A program made the translations under genes and the position numbers. The notes under the pieces were generated by a model. That model saw only the letters and a list, made by a program, of their open reading frames with translations. It had not been told where the DNA came from and made no database searches. From Pseudodesulfovibrio cashew (GTDB lineage: Bacteria > Desulfobacterota > Desulfovibrionia > Desulfovibrionales > Desulfovibrionaceae), in assembly GCF_009762795.1 (NCBI RefSeq), contig NZ_CP046400.1, positions 1,589,501 through 1,653,500 of the forward strand: a stretch of DNA of 64,000 bases, written 5' to 3'. Positions 18,183 through 28,556 of the stretch are shown here, piece after piece. Within the stretch, counting starts at the first letter, position 1, and each line of letters starts with the position of its first letter.

Positions 18183-18905
18183 ATGGCCATGGACGGCATC
18201 CTCTTTTCGATCATCATACCTTCCACCGGTCGGCGTCCCAAGGCGTTGCAAAAAGCCGTCGATTCCGTCGGCGAGGCGGCACGGTTCGCCGGGCTGGAGA
18301 TGGATCAGGTGGAGATTCTTGTCGGTTTTGACGGCGTGAAACGTGCGGCTCCGGCCTGCGCCTATCCGGTGCGTTCCTTCTGTCTTCCCAAGGACGGCGA
18401 CTGGGGCAACGGCATCCGTCAGACCCTACTCAAAGTGGCCTCGGGCGAACGGCTGATCTTTCTGGACGACGACAACGTCCTCAAGCGCCAGGCACTGAGG
18501 ACCTATCTCAAGTACCTGGACACGGAGATGGTCATCGGGCGCATCGACACCCAGCTGGCCTTTGACAAGCCTTTTCTCCCGGAGGAGGACAACGGCTCTC
18601 TGGTCCGACCCGGCAACATAGACCCGCTGTGCCTCTGCCTGTCGCGCAGGCTGGTGGTCACCCGCTGCGGCGGCTGGCTCCATCGGGGGCGGTACGAGGC
18701 CGACTACCTCAACATCCTGGCCTGGTTCAGACGCGCTCGCACCGTGACCGTCATCGAGGAGGTCGTGGGCGTGTACGACGCCGGACGGAGCTTGGACAAC
18801 AACGCCCTGTCAAGGCGGCAGATGAACCTGCTGGACCGCCTGGCCAACGAGCGAAGCGAGCCCGCGAAGGCGGTGTCCGGACATTTGGAGATAGCGCCCG
18901 TCTGA
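18183..18905 (+). CDS. Family 2-like glycosyltransferase
   Basis: A 240-residue GT-A-fold protein. The start FSIIIPSTGRRPKALQKAVDS is a family 2 donor-binding beta-strand/helix. LIFLDDDNVLKR (about residues 95-106) is the DxD metal/nucleotide-sugar motif. No membrane segment follows, so it is a soluble cytoplasmic transferase acting on an unknown acceptor. Start ATG 18183 is preceded by GGGAG with seven-base spacing; an ATG at 18156 lacks one. It stands alone, not in a polysaccharide cluster, so the product cannot be inferred. The family call is moderate because the C-terminal half is not typical. Confidence 0.7.
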   Translation: MAMDGILFSIIIPSTGRRPKALQKAVDSVGEAARFAGLEMDQVEILVGFDGVKRAAPACAYPVRSFCLPKDGDWGNGIRQTLLKVASGERLIFLDDDNVLKRQALRTYLKYLDTEMVIGRIDTQLAFDKPFLPEEDNGSLVRPGNIDPLCLCLSRRLVVTRCGGWLHRGRYEADYLNILAWFRRARTVTVIEEVVGVYDAGRSLDNNALSRRQMNLLDRLANERSEPAKAVSGHLEIAPV

Positions 18906-19065
18906 TTCCGGTCCCCAGGTTTTGCCTTTACTCTGTTTAAAGAGGGCACGAGGGCATACCGCGAGTTTATCATTCCAACTTTGCGTCTTTCACGCTATAT
19001 AGTTCTTCAGGACCGCAACGGGGTTACGCGGTCCCTGTTGTGCACTTTCGCGTGGGAGAAGATGG

Positions 19066-19869
19066 ATGAGGAGAACTGGCAGGGGCCGTGCTCTTTGGGA
19101 CTGGCCTGTACTCATGTTGCTGCTGGGCCTGGGCATTGTCCTGTTCGGCTCCGGCCTCGGTCTGGGTGTTTTCGTGCACGAGCGGGAGCTCGTCCGTGAA
19201 CTTCCGGCCGATGTTCCCCTGTTTGTCATGGGGTTGGTGCTTCCTGCGGTGATTCTCTCCGCCGCTCTCTTCTTTACCTGCACGGTACGATTACGCCGGG
19301 AGCTGGGCAATGCCCGCAAGAGCGTGGCGGATCTCGCTACCCTGGATGAGCTCACCGGCGTCCCCAATCGTCGCCATTTTTTTGAGCGTTTTGACGAAGA
19401 GGTCGATCGTGCCCTGCGCTACGGGACACGGCTTTCACTGATCATGGTCGACATCGATCACTTCAGCCGAACCAATGCTGAGCTCGGACACCCGGCGGGG
19501 GATCTTGCCCTGGCCGAAGTGGCCAGGCTTCTTGCCGCCAACATCCGGACCTCGGACATAATCGGCCGCTACGGGGGAGAGGAGTTCGCCATTCTGGTCC
19601 CGGCCCAGGGGCTGCATACGGCCGCCCAGGTGGCCGAGAAGCTGCGCGTGGTCATCGAGATCAACGATCTGGCCATGGAAGGGCCGCGCCTCAAGGTTAC
19701 GGTCAGCGCCGGGGTGGCGGAGTTCCAGAAGGGCGAGGGATCACCCGAGGAGCTCCGGGACCGGCTCATTCGGGACGCGGACACGGCTTTGGCGCGGGCC
19801 AAGGCCGGCGGCAGGAACCGCGTCGCCACCCATGGCGGGAACGGCCAGCGCCAGCTTCGGCTCATTTGA
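19066..19869 (+). CDS. Membrane-bound diguanylate cyclase (GGDEF)
   Basis: Makes cyclic di-GMP from two GTP. 267 residues: two transmembrane helices (about 12-35 and 48-72) joined by a short periplasmic loop, then a GGDEF domain (about 90-255). The active-site motif is GGEEF at residues 170-174, a catalytically competent variant. An allosteric I-site RTSD lies at 161-164, exactly five residues upstream, so product inhibition is expected. No separate sensor domain is present. ATG 19066 has GGGAG about eight bases upstream. Monocistronic by position. Confidence 0.92.
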   Translation: MRRTGRGRALWDWPVLMLLLGLGIVLFGSGLGLGVFVHERELVRELPADVPLFVMGLVLPAVILSAALFFTCTVRLRRELGNARKSVADLATLDELTGVPNRRHFFERFDEEVDRALRYGTRLSLIMVDIDHFSRTNAELGHPAGDLALAEVARLLAANIRTSDIIGRYGGEEFAILVPAQGLHTAAQVAEKLRVVIEINDLAMEGPRLKVTVSAGVAEFQKGEGSPEELRDRLIRDADTALARAKAGGRNRVATHGGNGQRQLRLI

Positions 19870-20091
19870 CCTGAGCAGGGCTCGAACGGCCCGTCTTCTG
19901 CATCGCGGTCCGGCGTCTATCCTGATTGGCAGTGCGCATCTTGCTGATTTCCCATTGGATTTTTCCGATAAAAATTCCCCTTTCCCCTCACGGTCGTTTG
20001 CGATAAGTAATTTGGTTCCCTGCGGAGGGGCGTAGGCCTGCCGCCACGCCGGTTTTCGCGGGGCAATCATCCCAGCACGAGGTTTATGAAT

Positions 20092-21306
<1,215 letters not shown>

Positions 21307-21357
21307 GCAAACCTATAGTACATCGTTACATTTTCATATAAAGAGGGAGATCGACCC

Positions 21358-21825
21358 ATGCCCCTGACCAAAATCGAAGGCCAGCTCAACGCCCAAGGTT
21401 TGAAATTCGCCATCGTGGCCGCCCGTTTCAACGATTTCATCGTTGACCGACTCATCTCCGGCGCCATCGATTACCTCGTCCGCCACGGCGGCAGCGAGGA
21501 CGACTTGACCCTGGTCCGACTACCCGGTGCCTTCGAACTGCCCATCGCCGCCCAGAAGCTGGCCAAGTCCGGCAAGTACGACGGCGTGGTCGTCCTGGGT
21601 GCGGTCATCCGCGGCGCCACCCCCCATTTTGACTACGTGTGCAACGAGTGCGCCAAGGGCGTGGCCCAGGCCTCCATGGAGAGCGGCGTGCCCATGGGCT
21701 TCGGCCTGCTTACCTGCGATTCCCTGGACCAGGCCATCGAACGCGCCGGGTCCAAGGCGGGCAACAAGGGCGTGGAAGCCGCGTCCGCACTGCTCGAAAC
21801 CGTGCGTGTACTGGAACAGCTCTAG
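21358..21825 (+). CDS. ribH: 6,7-dimethyl-8-ribityllumazine synthase
   Basis: Condenses the two RibBA-derived precursors to lumazine, the penultimate riboflavin step; it usually assembles into icosahedral shells. 155 residues, normal length. Typical stretches: [30 protein letters not shown] and [15 protein letters not shown] (substrate site and catalytic His). Ribosome site GAGGGAGA upstream of ATG 21358. It is followed three bases later by nusB, the ribH-nusB pairing common across bacteria. Confidence 0.95.
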   Translation: MPLTKIEGQLNAQGLKFAIVAARFNDFIVDRLISGAIDYLVRHGGSEDDLTLVRLPGAFELPIAAQKLAKSGKYDGVVVLGAVIRGATPHFDYVCNECAKGVAQASMESGVPMGFGLLTCDSLDQAIERAGSKAGNKGVEAASALLETVRVLEQL

Positions 21826-21828
21826 AAT

Positions 21829-22275
21829 ATGGCAGGCAAGAAAAAGGGCAATCGGCCCGGCATTCGCAGGGTGGGACGTACCCTGGCGTTTCAGGTGCTC
21901 TACTCCACGCACTTCGTGGACAAGAACAATCCCGTGGATCTCCAGGTGCGGTTCGACCAGAACCCTCTGGTCTTGGAGCAGGAATCCGAGACCGCGCGCG
22001 ACTTCGCCTACGCCCTGGTCAAGGGGGTTGAGGAGAACCTCGACGCCGTGGACAAGGCCATCCAGGCCAACTCCCAGAACTGGAAGATCGAGCGCATCGC
22101 CATGGTGGAGCTGTCGATCCTGCGGCTTTCCCTGTACGAGATGATGTTCACGGACATCCCGGTCAAGGCCGCCATCAACGAGGCCATCGAGCTGTCCAAG
22201 ACGTTCGGCGACGAAAAGTCCCGCTCCTTCGTCAACGGCATCCTCGACGGCGCGGCCAAGACCATCAAGAAATAA
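21829..22275 (+). CDS. nusB: Transcription antitermination factor NusB
   Basis: NusB with NusE (S10) binds boxA RNA and supports antitermination of rRNA operons. 148 residues, all-helical. Family motifs: [14 protein letters not shown] at the N-terminus, [17 protein letters not shown], and the C-terminal [25 protein letters not shown]. The ATG lies three bases after the ribH stop without a strong ribosome site, so translation is probably coupled to ribH. Confidence 0.95.
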   Translation: MAGKKKGNRPGIRRVGRTLAFQVLYSTHFVDKNNPVDLQVRFDQNPLVLEQESETARDFAYALVKGVEENLDAVDKAIQANSQNWKIERIAMVELSILRLSLYEMMFTDIPVKAAINEAIELSKTFGDEKSRSFVNGILDGAAKTIKK

Positions 22276-22303
22276 GCATTTCATTCCCAGCAAGGATTTT
22301 CAT

Positions 22304-24805
22304 ATGCCTTTAGGAAAATACGATCCGGAAGCGATCGAGAAGAAATGGCAGCTTGCCTGGAATGAGGCCGGCTGCTTTGAAGTGGAAGTCGACGCGGACA
22401 AACCCAAGTACTATGTGCTGGAAATGTTCCCCTATCCCTCGGGCAAGATCCACATGGGCCACGTGCGTAACTACTCCATCGGCGATGTGGTGGCGCGCTT
22501 CAAGTCCATGCAGGGCTTCAACGTGCTCCATCCCATGGGTTGGGACGCCTTCGGCCTGCCCGCCGAGAACGCGGCCATCAAGAACGAGACCCATCCCGCC
22601 GAGTGGACCTACCAGAACATCTCCGAGATGCGCGAGCAGCTTCAGCGCCTAGGCTACTCCTATGACTGGCGGCGCGAGATCGCGTCCTGTCGCCCCGAGT
22701 ACTACAAGTGGGAGCAGAAATTCTTCCTCAAGTTCCTGGAAAAGGGCCTGGCCTATCGCAAGGATTCCCCCCAAAACTGGTGTCCGAGCTGCAACACCGT
22801 GCTCGCCAACGAGCAAGTGGAGGAGGGCCTCTGCTGGCGCTGCGACACCGAGGTCGAGCAGAAGGACATGGAGCAGTGGTTCCTGCGTATCACCGACTAT
22901 GCGGACGAGCTGCTCAAGGACCTGGAGACGCTGGAAGGCGGCTGGCCCGAGCGCGTGCTGACCATGCAGCGCAACTGGATCGGCAAATCCTACGGCGCGG
23001 AGCTGACCTTCCAGGTCAAGGATATGGAAGAGACCATCACGGTCTTCACAACCCGTCCGGACACCCTCTACGGCGCGACCTTCATGTCCGTGGCCGCCGA
23101 GCATCCCATGGTGGAGAAGCTTATCGCCGACGCCCCGAACAAGGCCGAGGTCGAGGCCTTCGTCACCAACATCCGGAACATGGACCGCATCAAGCGCGGA
23201 GCCGACGATCTGGAGAAGGAAGGCGTCTTCACCGGCAAGTACTGCATCAACCCGGTCACCGGACGCGAACTGCCCATCTACGTGGCCAACTTCGTGCTCA
23301 TGGGCTACGGCACCGGAGCGGTCATGGCCGTTCCCGCCCACGACCAGCGTGACTACGAGTTCGCTACCAAGTACGAGCTGCCCATGCAGGTGGTCATCAA
23401 TCCGCCCGAGCTGGCGGCCAAGGGCGAGGTCCTGAAGCTCGAGGACATGACCGAGGCCTACACCGCGCCCGGCATCCTGGTGAACTCCGGCGAATTCGAC
23501 GGCACCGAGAACGAGCCCGCCAAGAAGGCCATCGTCCAGCACCTGGACAAGTCCGGCCTGGGCAAGATGGCCGTCAACTACCGCCTGCGCGACTGGAACG
23601 TCTCCCGCCAGCGCTTCTGGGGCGCGCCCATCCCGGTCATCTACTGCGAGGACTGCGGCGCTGTGCCCGTGCCCGAGGACCAGCTCCCGGTGCTCCTGCC
23701 CGAGAACGCCCAGGTGCGCAAGGACGGCAAGTCCCCGCTCCCGGCGATGGAGGAGTTCGTCAACTGCGCCTGTCCGACCTGCGGCAAGCCTGCCCGGCGC
23801 GAGACCGACACCTTCGACACCTTTTTCGAGTCCTCCTGGTATTACATGCGCTACTGCGACCCGCGCAACGAGGAGGAGGCCCTGGACAAGACCAAGGTCG
23901 GCTACTGGATGAACGTCGATCAGTACATCGGCGGCATCGAGCACGCCATCCTGCACCTGCTCTACTCCCGCTTCTTCACCAAGGCGCTGCGCGACACCGG
24001 GTTCATCGAGTGCGACGAGCCCTTCGCCAACCTGCTCACCCAGGGCATGGTGCTCAAGGACGGCGGCAAGATGTCCAAGTCCAAGGGCAACGTGGTCGAT
24101 CCCAACGCCATGATCAACCAGTACGGCGCGGACGCCACCCGGCTGTTCATTCTCTTCGCCTCACCGCCGGTCAAGGAACTCGAGTGGTCCGATCAGGGCA
24201 TTGAGGGCGCTTTCCGCTTCCTCAGCCGTCTTTGGCGGCTGGTGGAGGAACTGGAAGGCGTGCTGGAACCGGTCCTGCCCGTGTCCGCAGGCGAGCCTGG
24301 GTCCGACGCGGCCAAGGCACTCCGCTTCAAGGAGCACGACACCATCCGCCGTGCCACCCACGACATCGAGAACGAGTTCCAGTTCAATACGGTCATCGCC
24401 GCCATCATGGAGCTGGTCAACGAGATGTACCAGGTCAAGGACGAGCTCAAGGAGAGCGATCCCAAGGCCCTGTCCTCGGCCGTCGCCACTGCCGTGACCC
24501 TGCTCTCGCCCGTGGCCCCGCATATCTGCGAGGAGCTCTGGCAGGCCATGGGTCACCAGTCCGGCCTCACCGGCCAGCCCTGGCCCACCTATGACGAGAA
24601 AGCCCTGGTCAAGGACGAGGTCACCCTCGTGGTCCAGGTCAACGGCAAGGTACGCGGCAAGTTCGAGGCCCCCAACAACGCCCCCAAGGACGAGGTCGAA
24701 GCCATCGCCCTGGGCCTGGAAAACGTGGTCAAGTTCATCGAGGGCAAGACCGTCCGCAAGGTCATCGTCATCCCCAACAAGCTCGTCAACATCGTCGCCA
24801 ACTAG
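22304..24805 (+). CDS. leuS: Leucyl-tRNA synthetase
   Basis: Charges tRNA-Leu (class I synthetase). 833 residues, normal for the bacterial form. HIGH-type signature [16 protein letters not shown] (near residue 42-57), zinc-knuckle Cys residues ([14 protein letters not shown]), the CP1 editing domain ([29 protein letters not shown]) and the KMSKS loop [10 protein letters not shown] near residue 585 are all present. Last gene of the ribBA operon, 28 bp after nusB, closed by a strong terminator. Confidence 0.96.
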   Translation: MPLGKYDPEAIEKKWQLAWNEAGCFEVEVDADKPKYYVLEMFPYPSGKIHMGHVRNYSIGDVVARFKSMQGFNVLHPMGWDAFGLPAENAAIKNETHPAEWTYQNISEMREQLQRLGYSYDWRREIASCRPEYYKWEQKFFLKFLEKGLAYRKDSPQNWCPSCNTVLANEQVEEGLCWRCDTEVEQKDMEQWFLRITDYADELLKDLETLEGGWPERVLTMQRNWIGKSYGAELTFQVKDMEETITVFTTRPDTLYGATFMSVAAEHPMVEKLIADAPNKAEVEAFVTNIRNMDRIKRGADDLEKEGVFTGKYCINPVTGRELPIYVANFVLMGYGTGAVMAVPAHDQRDYEFATKYELPMQVVINPPELAAKGEVLKLEDMTEAYTAPGILVNSGEFDGTENEPAKKAIVQHLDKSGLGKMAVNYRLRDWNVSRQRFWGAPIPVIYCEDCGAVPVPEDQLPVLLPENAQVRKDGKSPLPAMEEFVNCACPTCGKPARRETDTFDTFFESSWYYMRYCDPRNEEEALDKTKVGYWMNVDQYIGGIEHAILHLLYSRFFTKALRDTGFIECDEPFANLLTQGMVLKDGGKMSKSKGNVVDPNAMINQYGADATRLFILFASPPVKELEWSDQGIEGAFRFLSRLWRLVEELEGVLEPVLPVSAGEPGSDAAKALRFKEHDTIRRATHDIENEFQFNTVIAAIMELVNEMYQVKDELKESDPKALSSAVATAVTLLSPVAPHICEELWQAMGHQSGLTGQPWPTYDEKALVKDEVTLVVQVNGKVRGKFEAPNNAPKDEVEAIALGLENVVKFIEGKTVRKVIVIPNKLVNIVAN

Positions 24806-24827
24806 CGGCACCTGATTTAGCCATAAA

Positions 24828-24863
24828 CGCAAAAGGGCCGTCCTTCGGGACGGCCCTTTTGCG
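24828..24863 (+). terminator. Terminator of the ribBA-leuS operon
   Basis: Perfect 16-bp stem CGCAAAAGGGCCGTCC (24828-24843) / 24848-24863 with a TTCG tetraloop and a T tract inside the 3' arm. Strong intrinsic terminator 22 bases after leuS. Confidence 0.92.
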
Positions 24864-24867
24864 TTGT

Positions 24868-24915
24868 GGGGGGGCTCCGCCCCCCATCCCATCCCCTAAA
24901 CTTTTGGGTGCGCTT
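24868..24915 (-). repeat. Partial, inverted copy D of the intergenic repeat
   Basis: Read on the minus strand it starts CGCACCCAAAAGTTTAGG and continues through G-rich GGGATGGGATGGGGGG to a GGGGG/CCCCC hairpin at 24868-24885. The AAAAGTTTAGG core plus the G-rich tract matches the left part of copies A (9480) and B (44075). The CCGCCG head and GCCGCCGGAGGC tail are degenerate or absent. Confidence 0.6.
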
Positions 24916-25215
24916 GCCGCGAGGGCAGAGGTATACGGAGGAGATGGCTTCTAAAAACACTTGGTTGCGTTGAGCCGCAGCTTCTCCCTCAAATACAAAT
25001 GACTAGCCTCAGCTACCGAACGCACTCTAGCGAAGCGAGCTATGGGATGCCATAGGGCCTCGGCCTTTGGCAGGTCCAGGGCAGCGCCCTGGTCTCTCCG
25101 AAGGAGACCGCCGGTAGGCCCTGCGGAGCATAACCGGCAGGGAGGGAGCGTGCTTGGCTCGTGTGCGGGAATGGTGTATTCAGATCGGCACACCCCCCCA
25201 AGCATGAGGAATCGC
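24916..25215. other. Gene-free stretch with tandem small hairpins
   Basis: No supported gene. Two adjacent stems are clear: CCAGGGC-AGC-GCCCTGG (25076-25092) and GGTCTC...GAGACC (25091-25109), followed by an ACCGCCGG motif reminiscent of the repeat tail. The pair could be another degenerate member of the repeat family or a processed RNA structure upstream of the exonuclease gene. Confidence 0.5.
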
Positions 25216-25755
25216 ATGTCGCCGACAGTAGAGAACACCCGTTTCGTGGCCATTGATTTCGAGACCGCAGACCCCAAGCGCGACTCGGCCTGCGCCGTGG
25301 GCATCGTGGTGGTGGACAAGGGCGAGATCGTGGCCCGCGACTACCGCCTGATCCGTCCGCCGCGCAAGAAGTTCAACCCCTACTGCGTGCGCGTGCACGG
25401 CATCCACTGGGAGGACGTGTGCGACGAGCCTTCCTTCGGCGATCTTTGGCCCGAGCTCGAGCCACTGTTCGAGGGCGCGGATTTTCTGGTCGCCCACAAC
25501 GCCTCCTTTGACAAGTCAGTGCTACACACCTGTTGCCGCGAGTCGGGCTGGCTCGCGCCGGAGCAGCCGTTTCTGTGCACGGTCCAGCTTTCGCGCAAGA
25601 CCTGGTGCCTGGAGTCCAACAAGCTGCCGAGCGTCTGCGACCACCTGGGCATTTCCCTCAAGCACCACCACGCGGCCTCGGACGCCGAGGCGTGCGCCCT
25701 GATCGCAGTCAACGGCCTGCGCGAGAATCCCGGCTTCCTGGGCAAGGTGCTGTAG
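25216..25755 (+). CDS. DEDDh-family 3'-5' exonuclease (DnaQ-like)
   Basis: A 179-residue single-domain exonuclease of the DNA polymerase III epsilon type. ExoI motif FVAIDFETAD (D and E metal ligands, residues about 11-20), ExoII HNASFDKSVL, and ExoIIIe HHAASDAEACA with the catalytic His. Substrate and partner are unknown; stand-alone relatives act in DNA repair or RNA trimming. I chose ATG 25216 because GAGGA lies five bases upstream; ATG 25204 overlaps that site. It ends exactly where cobM begins (TAG then ATG), suggesting co-transcription with an unrelated cobalamin gene. Confidence 0.88.
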   Translation: MSPTVENTRFVAIDFETADPKRDSACAVGIVVVDKGEIVARDYRLIRPPRKKFNPYCVRVHGIHWEDVCDEPSFGDLWPELEPLFEGADFLVAHNASFDKSVLHTCCRESGWLAPEQPFLCTVQLSRKTWCLESNKLPSVCDHLGISLKHHHAASDAEACALIAVNGLRENPGFLGKVL

Positions 25756-26517
25756 ATGGTTCAAGTTCACTTCATCGGCGCAGGGCCGGGCGATCCCGAA
25801 CTGGTCACAGTCAAGGGCCAGCGTTTGATTCGGGAGGCCGACCTGGTGCTCTATGCCGGTTCGCTGGTGCCTGCGGAGGTCGTGGCCTGTGCGCGTGATG
25901 ACGCCAAGGTGGCGGACTCCGCGCCGCTGAATCTGGAGGAGACCCACGCGCTGATCATGGAGACCGTGCGCGCGGGCGGCACCGTGGCCCGGGTGCATAC
26001 GGGCGATCCGTCACTCTACGGGGCCATCCGGGAGCAGATGGCTCTTTTGGACGGCGAGGGCGTCGAATACGTCGTGGTGCCGGGCGTTACCGCCGGATTC
26101 GCGGCGGCGGCCTCGGCCTGCCGCTCCTTCACCGTGCCCGAGGTCACCCAGACCCTGATTTTCACCCGCCTGGCCGGGCGCACCCCGGTGCCCGAGGCCG
26201 AGGCGCTGCGCAAGCTGGCGGCCCACGGTACGGCCCTGTGCGTCTATCTCTCTGCGGGCGACCCCGAGGGCATCCAGCGCGAGCTTGAAGCGGGCGGCCT
26301 GGCCGCGTCCACATTGGTGGTCATGGCCTACCGCGTGGGCTGGCCCGAGGAGAAGATCGTGGAGACCGAACTTGCCGAACTGGCAGCCACGGCGCGGGAG
26401 CACGAGTTCACCCGCCAGACCGTGTTCCTGGTCCTGCCGGGCCAGGGCAGGGAGGACGCAGGAGAGGCTAGGTCCCTGCTCTACGACGAGAATTTCAAGC
26501 ACATGTACCGCAAGTAG
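25756..26517 (+). CDS. cobM: Precorrin-4 C11-methyltransferase (CobM/CbiF)
   Basis: SAM-dependent uroporphyrinogen/tetrapyrrole methylase that adds the C11 methyl group to the corrin ring of vitamin B12; in an anaerobe the equivalent step uses cobalt-precorrin-4 (CbiF). 253 residues. Signature VHFIGAGPGDPELVTVKG at the start, VHTGDPSLYGAIREQ, and VVPGVTAGFAAAA are typical. No other corrin genes are in the window. It directly follows the exonuclease stop and precedes the broken yjbQ by eight bases, which suggests an original exonuclease-cobM-yjbQ operon. Confidence 0.93.
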   Translation: MVQVHFIGAGPGDPELVTVKGQRLIREADLVLYAGSLVPAEVVACARDDAKVADSAPLNLEETHALIMETVRAGGTVARVHTGDPSLYGAIREQMALLDGEGVEYVVVPGVTAGFAAAASACRSFTVPEVTQTLIFTRLAGRTPVPEAEALRKLAAHGTALCVYLSAGDPEGIQRELEAGGLAASTLVVMAYRVGWPEEKIVETELAELAATAREHEFTRQTVFLVLPGQGREDAGEARSLLYDENFKHMYRK

Positions 26518-26525
26518 GGGGAACC

Positions 26526-26660
26526 ATGGAACGGATCGAAATCCGCACCCACGCCCGCGAGGAAATGGTCGGCCGTACGCCGCTGCGTCAACGGGAACGG
26601 CTGGTCCTACGGTGCGCTCCTGCGTTACTGCCCGCACACCACCGGGCCGTCATGGTTTAG
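26526..26660 (+). pseudogene. yjbQ: Truncated, frameshifted yjbQ remnant
   Basis: ATG 26526 follows cobM by eight bases behind GGGGGA. Frame 1 reads MERIEIRTHAREEMV, matching the N-terminus of the intact YjbQ at 28157 (MEHLQISTHAREEMV). The match then jumps to the +1 frame from 26572 (AVRRCVNGNGWSYGALL, then YCPHTTG). Compared with the intact gene, 11 bases are missing at the junction (after GTCG). The match stops near 26652, so only about the first third of the gene survives. Nucleotide identity over the aligned parts is about 83% by hand count, so this is a diverged copy and not a fresh duplicate. Confidence 0.85.
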
Positions 26661-26695
26661 GTGGACAACTAGCAATACTTAAAGGGAGATCGACC

Positions 26696-28081
26696 ATGAA
26701 ACAACCTCTAACAGGAGGGGAGCTGGTAGCCTCGCAAAAGCAGGTGAGGACGTTGGGTGTCATACGCGCGAGTCTGCACAATGGTCGTGAATCAGACGTG
26801 TTGCACCTTGAAAGAATCGCCGAAACGCTGAGTAAGGCGAAAAGCGTAGAAGCTGTTGTCCTGGCTATGCCCGACGATGACTACCATGCCTCACTTTCTC
26901 GCGAACTGACGTTTTGTGAAATCTTCCTGGGCGACGTCGAAAATATGAACAATCGTCTCCTTGAGGCAGCAAGAAGTCAGGGTGCGTCTTGTCTTGTCGA
27001 TTGTTCCTTGTTGACCCAGTGTTTGGACCCGCATCTTTATGACGAGTTGGTCGATTATCACAACGCCTCGCCCGGCAGCATGACGAGGCCCAGTTTATGG
27101 TATCCGGAATATTTGCCCAACGTGGTGGATGTCGACACTCTGTCCACGATTACAGAAGAGTACAGCTGGCCCTATTACTCTCATGTGTCTGAGGCGCATA
27201 TTAATTACTATACACCCAATTTGGACAAAATTACTCATTTGTTCAGTCATCTCAACCCGATTTGCCAAGAGCTGGTCATCCATAAGGGCAGACAGCTTCG
27301 AAATTCCATGAATCTGGCCGTTCATCCCTATGACCCTGTCAATTGGGCCTCCCGATGTGCTTCCCTTTTGCCAAAGATAGAGAATTTGTTTCACAAACGG
27401 TCCGTCTCCGTGCTTGAGGTTGGGTGCGGCAGACGTTTTGGCTTGGGAATCCTGTTGCGGATGGCTGGAATTGCCCAATATTCCGGGATTGATCTCAACC
27501 TTCCCCCCCTCTCCGACGAGCAACTCGAATTTTTTGAAGAGTGGTTGTCTTTCAATCAACAAGCAGCCCCCATTTCCGGAATGTCCATGGAGCCGATAGT
27601 CAGAGATGAATGCAGCCAGGGTGGGTATTCCTTTTTCGAAGGCTCAGTGCAGCTGCGAGCTATGGACGCATGCGCTCTTGAATTTGAAGACAATTCATTT
27701 GATTTGATTTTCTCCGATGCTGTGCTTGAGCACATCGCCCCCTGCAAGTCGGCGATCAAAGAGATGTACAGAGTTCTAAAGCCCGGAGGTTTTGCCGTTC
27801 ATGGGATCGATTTCAAGGATCATATGACAAAAGATGGCGATAGCCATCTCTATGTCTCCAAAAAGGAGTGGCATGAGAAGCATCGATCGCGACTCATTAA
27901 TTTGTCACGGCCGGCTGAGATGTATTCGTGGTTTTCAGAGGTCGGTTTCCATTTCCTGTCTATCTCCGAGGATAAATTTACCGAAGCCGACAGTTCTCAA
28001 ATTCATGCTGACCACCTGGCTTTTGGCGTGTCAGATGCGCTGACGCATGCTTCGCATGTGGTCATGCAAAAAGCCGGGTAA
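26696..28081 (+). CDS. SpsF-like (degenerate cytidylyltransferase) - SAM methyltransferase fusion
   Basis: 461 residues in two parts. Residues about 15-165 resemble the SpsF/NeuA-type cytidylyltransferase fold: VVLAMPDDD, then DVENMNNRLLEAA from Asp80, and a DCSLLTQCLDPHLYDELVDYH stretch equivalent to the family DCPLIDP motif. The N-terminal catalytic signature (QARMGSTRLPGK in SpsF) is replaced by VIRASLHNGRES, so this half may be inactive. Residues about 235-400 are a class I methyltransferase: VLEVGCG at 239-245, an LEFEDNSFDLIFSDAVLEH segment, and MYRVLKPGGF. The gene is clearly AT-richer than its neighbours. Start ATG 26696 follows GGGAG. Surface-glycan or nucleotide-sugar modification is a plausible role (inference). 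Confidence 0.8.
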   Translation: MKQPLTGGELVASQKQVRTLGVIRASLHNGRESDVLHLERIAETLSKAKSVEAVVLAMPDDDYHASLSRELTFCEIFLGDVENMNNRLLEAARSQGASCLVDCSLLTQCLDPHLYDELVDYHNASPGSMTRPSLWYPEYLPNVVDVDTLSTITEEYSWPYYSHVSEAHINYYTPNLDKITHLFSHLNPICQELVIHKGRQLRNSMNLAVHPYDPVNWASRCASLLPKIENLFHKRSVSVLEVGCGRRFGLGILLRMAGIAQYSGIDLNLPPLSDEQLEFFEEWLSFNQQAAPISGMSMEPIVRDECSQGGYSFFEGSVQLRAMDACALEFEDNSFDLIFSDAVLEHIAPCKSAIKEMYRVLKPGGFAVHGIDFKDHMTKDGDSHLYVSKKEWHEKHRSRLINLSRPAEMYSWFSEVGFHFLSISEDKFTEADSSQIHADHLAFGVSDALTHASHVVMQKAG

Positions 28082-28156
28082 GCGCAGAATCCCTTAATTG
28101 AAGCCTGGAATCGAGAACGCTCCGGTTTCTTGCGGATGAATACAGGAGGGGCAACA

Positions 28157-28552
28157 ATGGAACACCTGCAAATAAGCACCCACGCTCGCGAGGAAATGGT
28201 CGACATCACCACCGCCGTGCGTCGCCTCATCAACGAGAACGGCTGGTCCGACGGCGCACTGCTGCTCTACTGCCCGCACACTACCGGGGCCGTGACCATC
28301 AACGAAGGAGCCGACCCGGACGTGGTCCGCGACATCACGATGAACATGAACAAGCTGGTCCCGCACCGGGGCGACTACCGCCACGCCGAGGGCAACTCCG
28401 ACGCGCACATCAAATCCAGCATGTTCGGCTGCGACCAGATGGTCATCGTCGAGGGCGGCAATATCCAGCTCGGCACCTGGCAGAAAATCTACTTCTGCGA
28501 GTTCGACGGTCCGCGCACCCGCAAGCTGTGGGTAAAGTGGCTGGGAGCGTAG
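28157..28552 (+). CDS. yjbQ: YjbQ family protein (UPF0047), intact copy
   Basis: 131 residues, full length for the family. Typical stretches: LYCPHTTGAVTINEGAD, HRGDYRHAEGNSDAHIKSS and the VEGGNIQLGTWQKIYFCEFD tail, with several conserved His that may bind metal. E. coli YjbQ has a weak thiamine-phosphate-synthase activity, but the physiological role is not settled. Start ATG 28157 behind AGGAGGG. A diverged, broken copy lies at 26526 on the other side of the fusion gene. It converges with the small secreted protein gene, with only four bases between stops. Confidence 0.9.
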   Translation: MEHLQISTHAREEMVDITTAVRRLINENGWSDGALLLYCPHTTGAVTINEGADPDVVRDITMNMNKLVPHRGDYRHAEGNSDAHIKSSMFGCDQMVIVEGGNIQLGTWQKIYFCEFDGPRTRKLWVKWLGA

Positions 28553-28556
28553 CTTC

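Noticed and set aside
19870-20091. An FMN riboswitch before ribBA
   Set aside because: I could not find the conserved RFN-element segments; only generic sequence precedes the gene.
26285-26695. A longer N-terminus for the fusion gene starting inside cobM
   Set aside because: The extension is out of frame with cobM coding and lacks a ribosome site; ATG 26696 behind GGGAG is the natural start.
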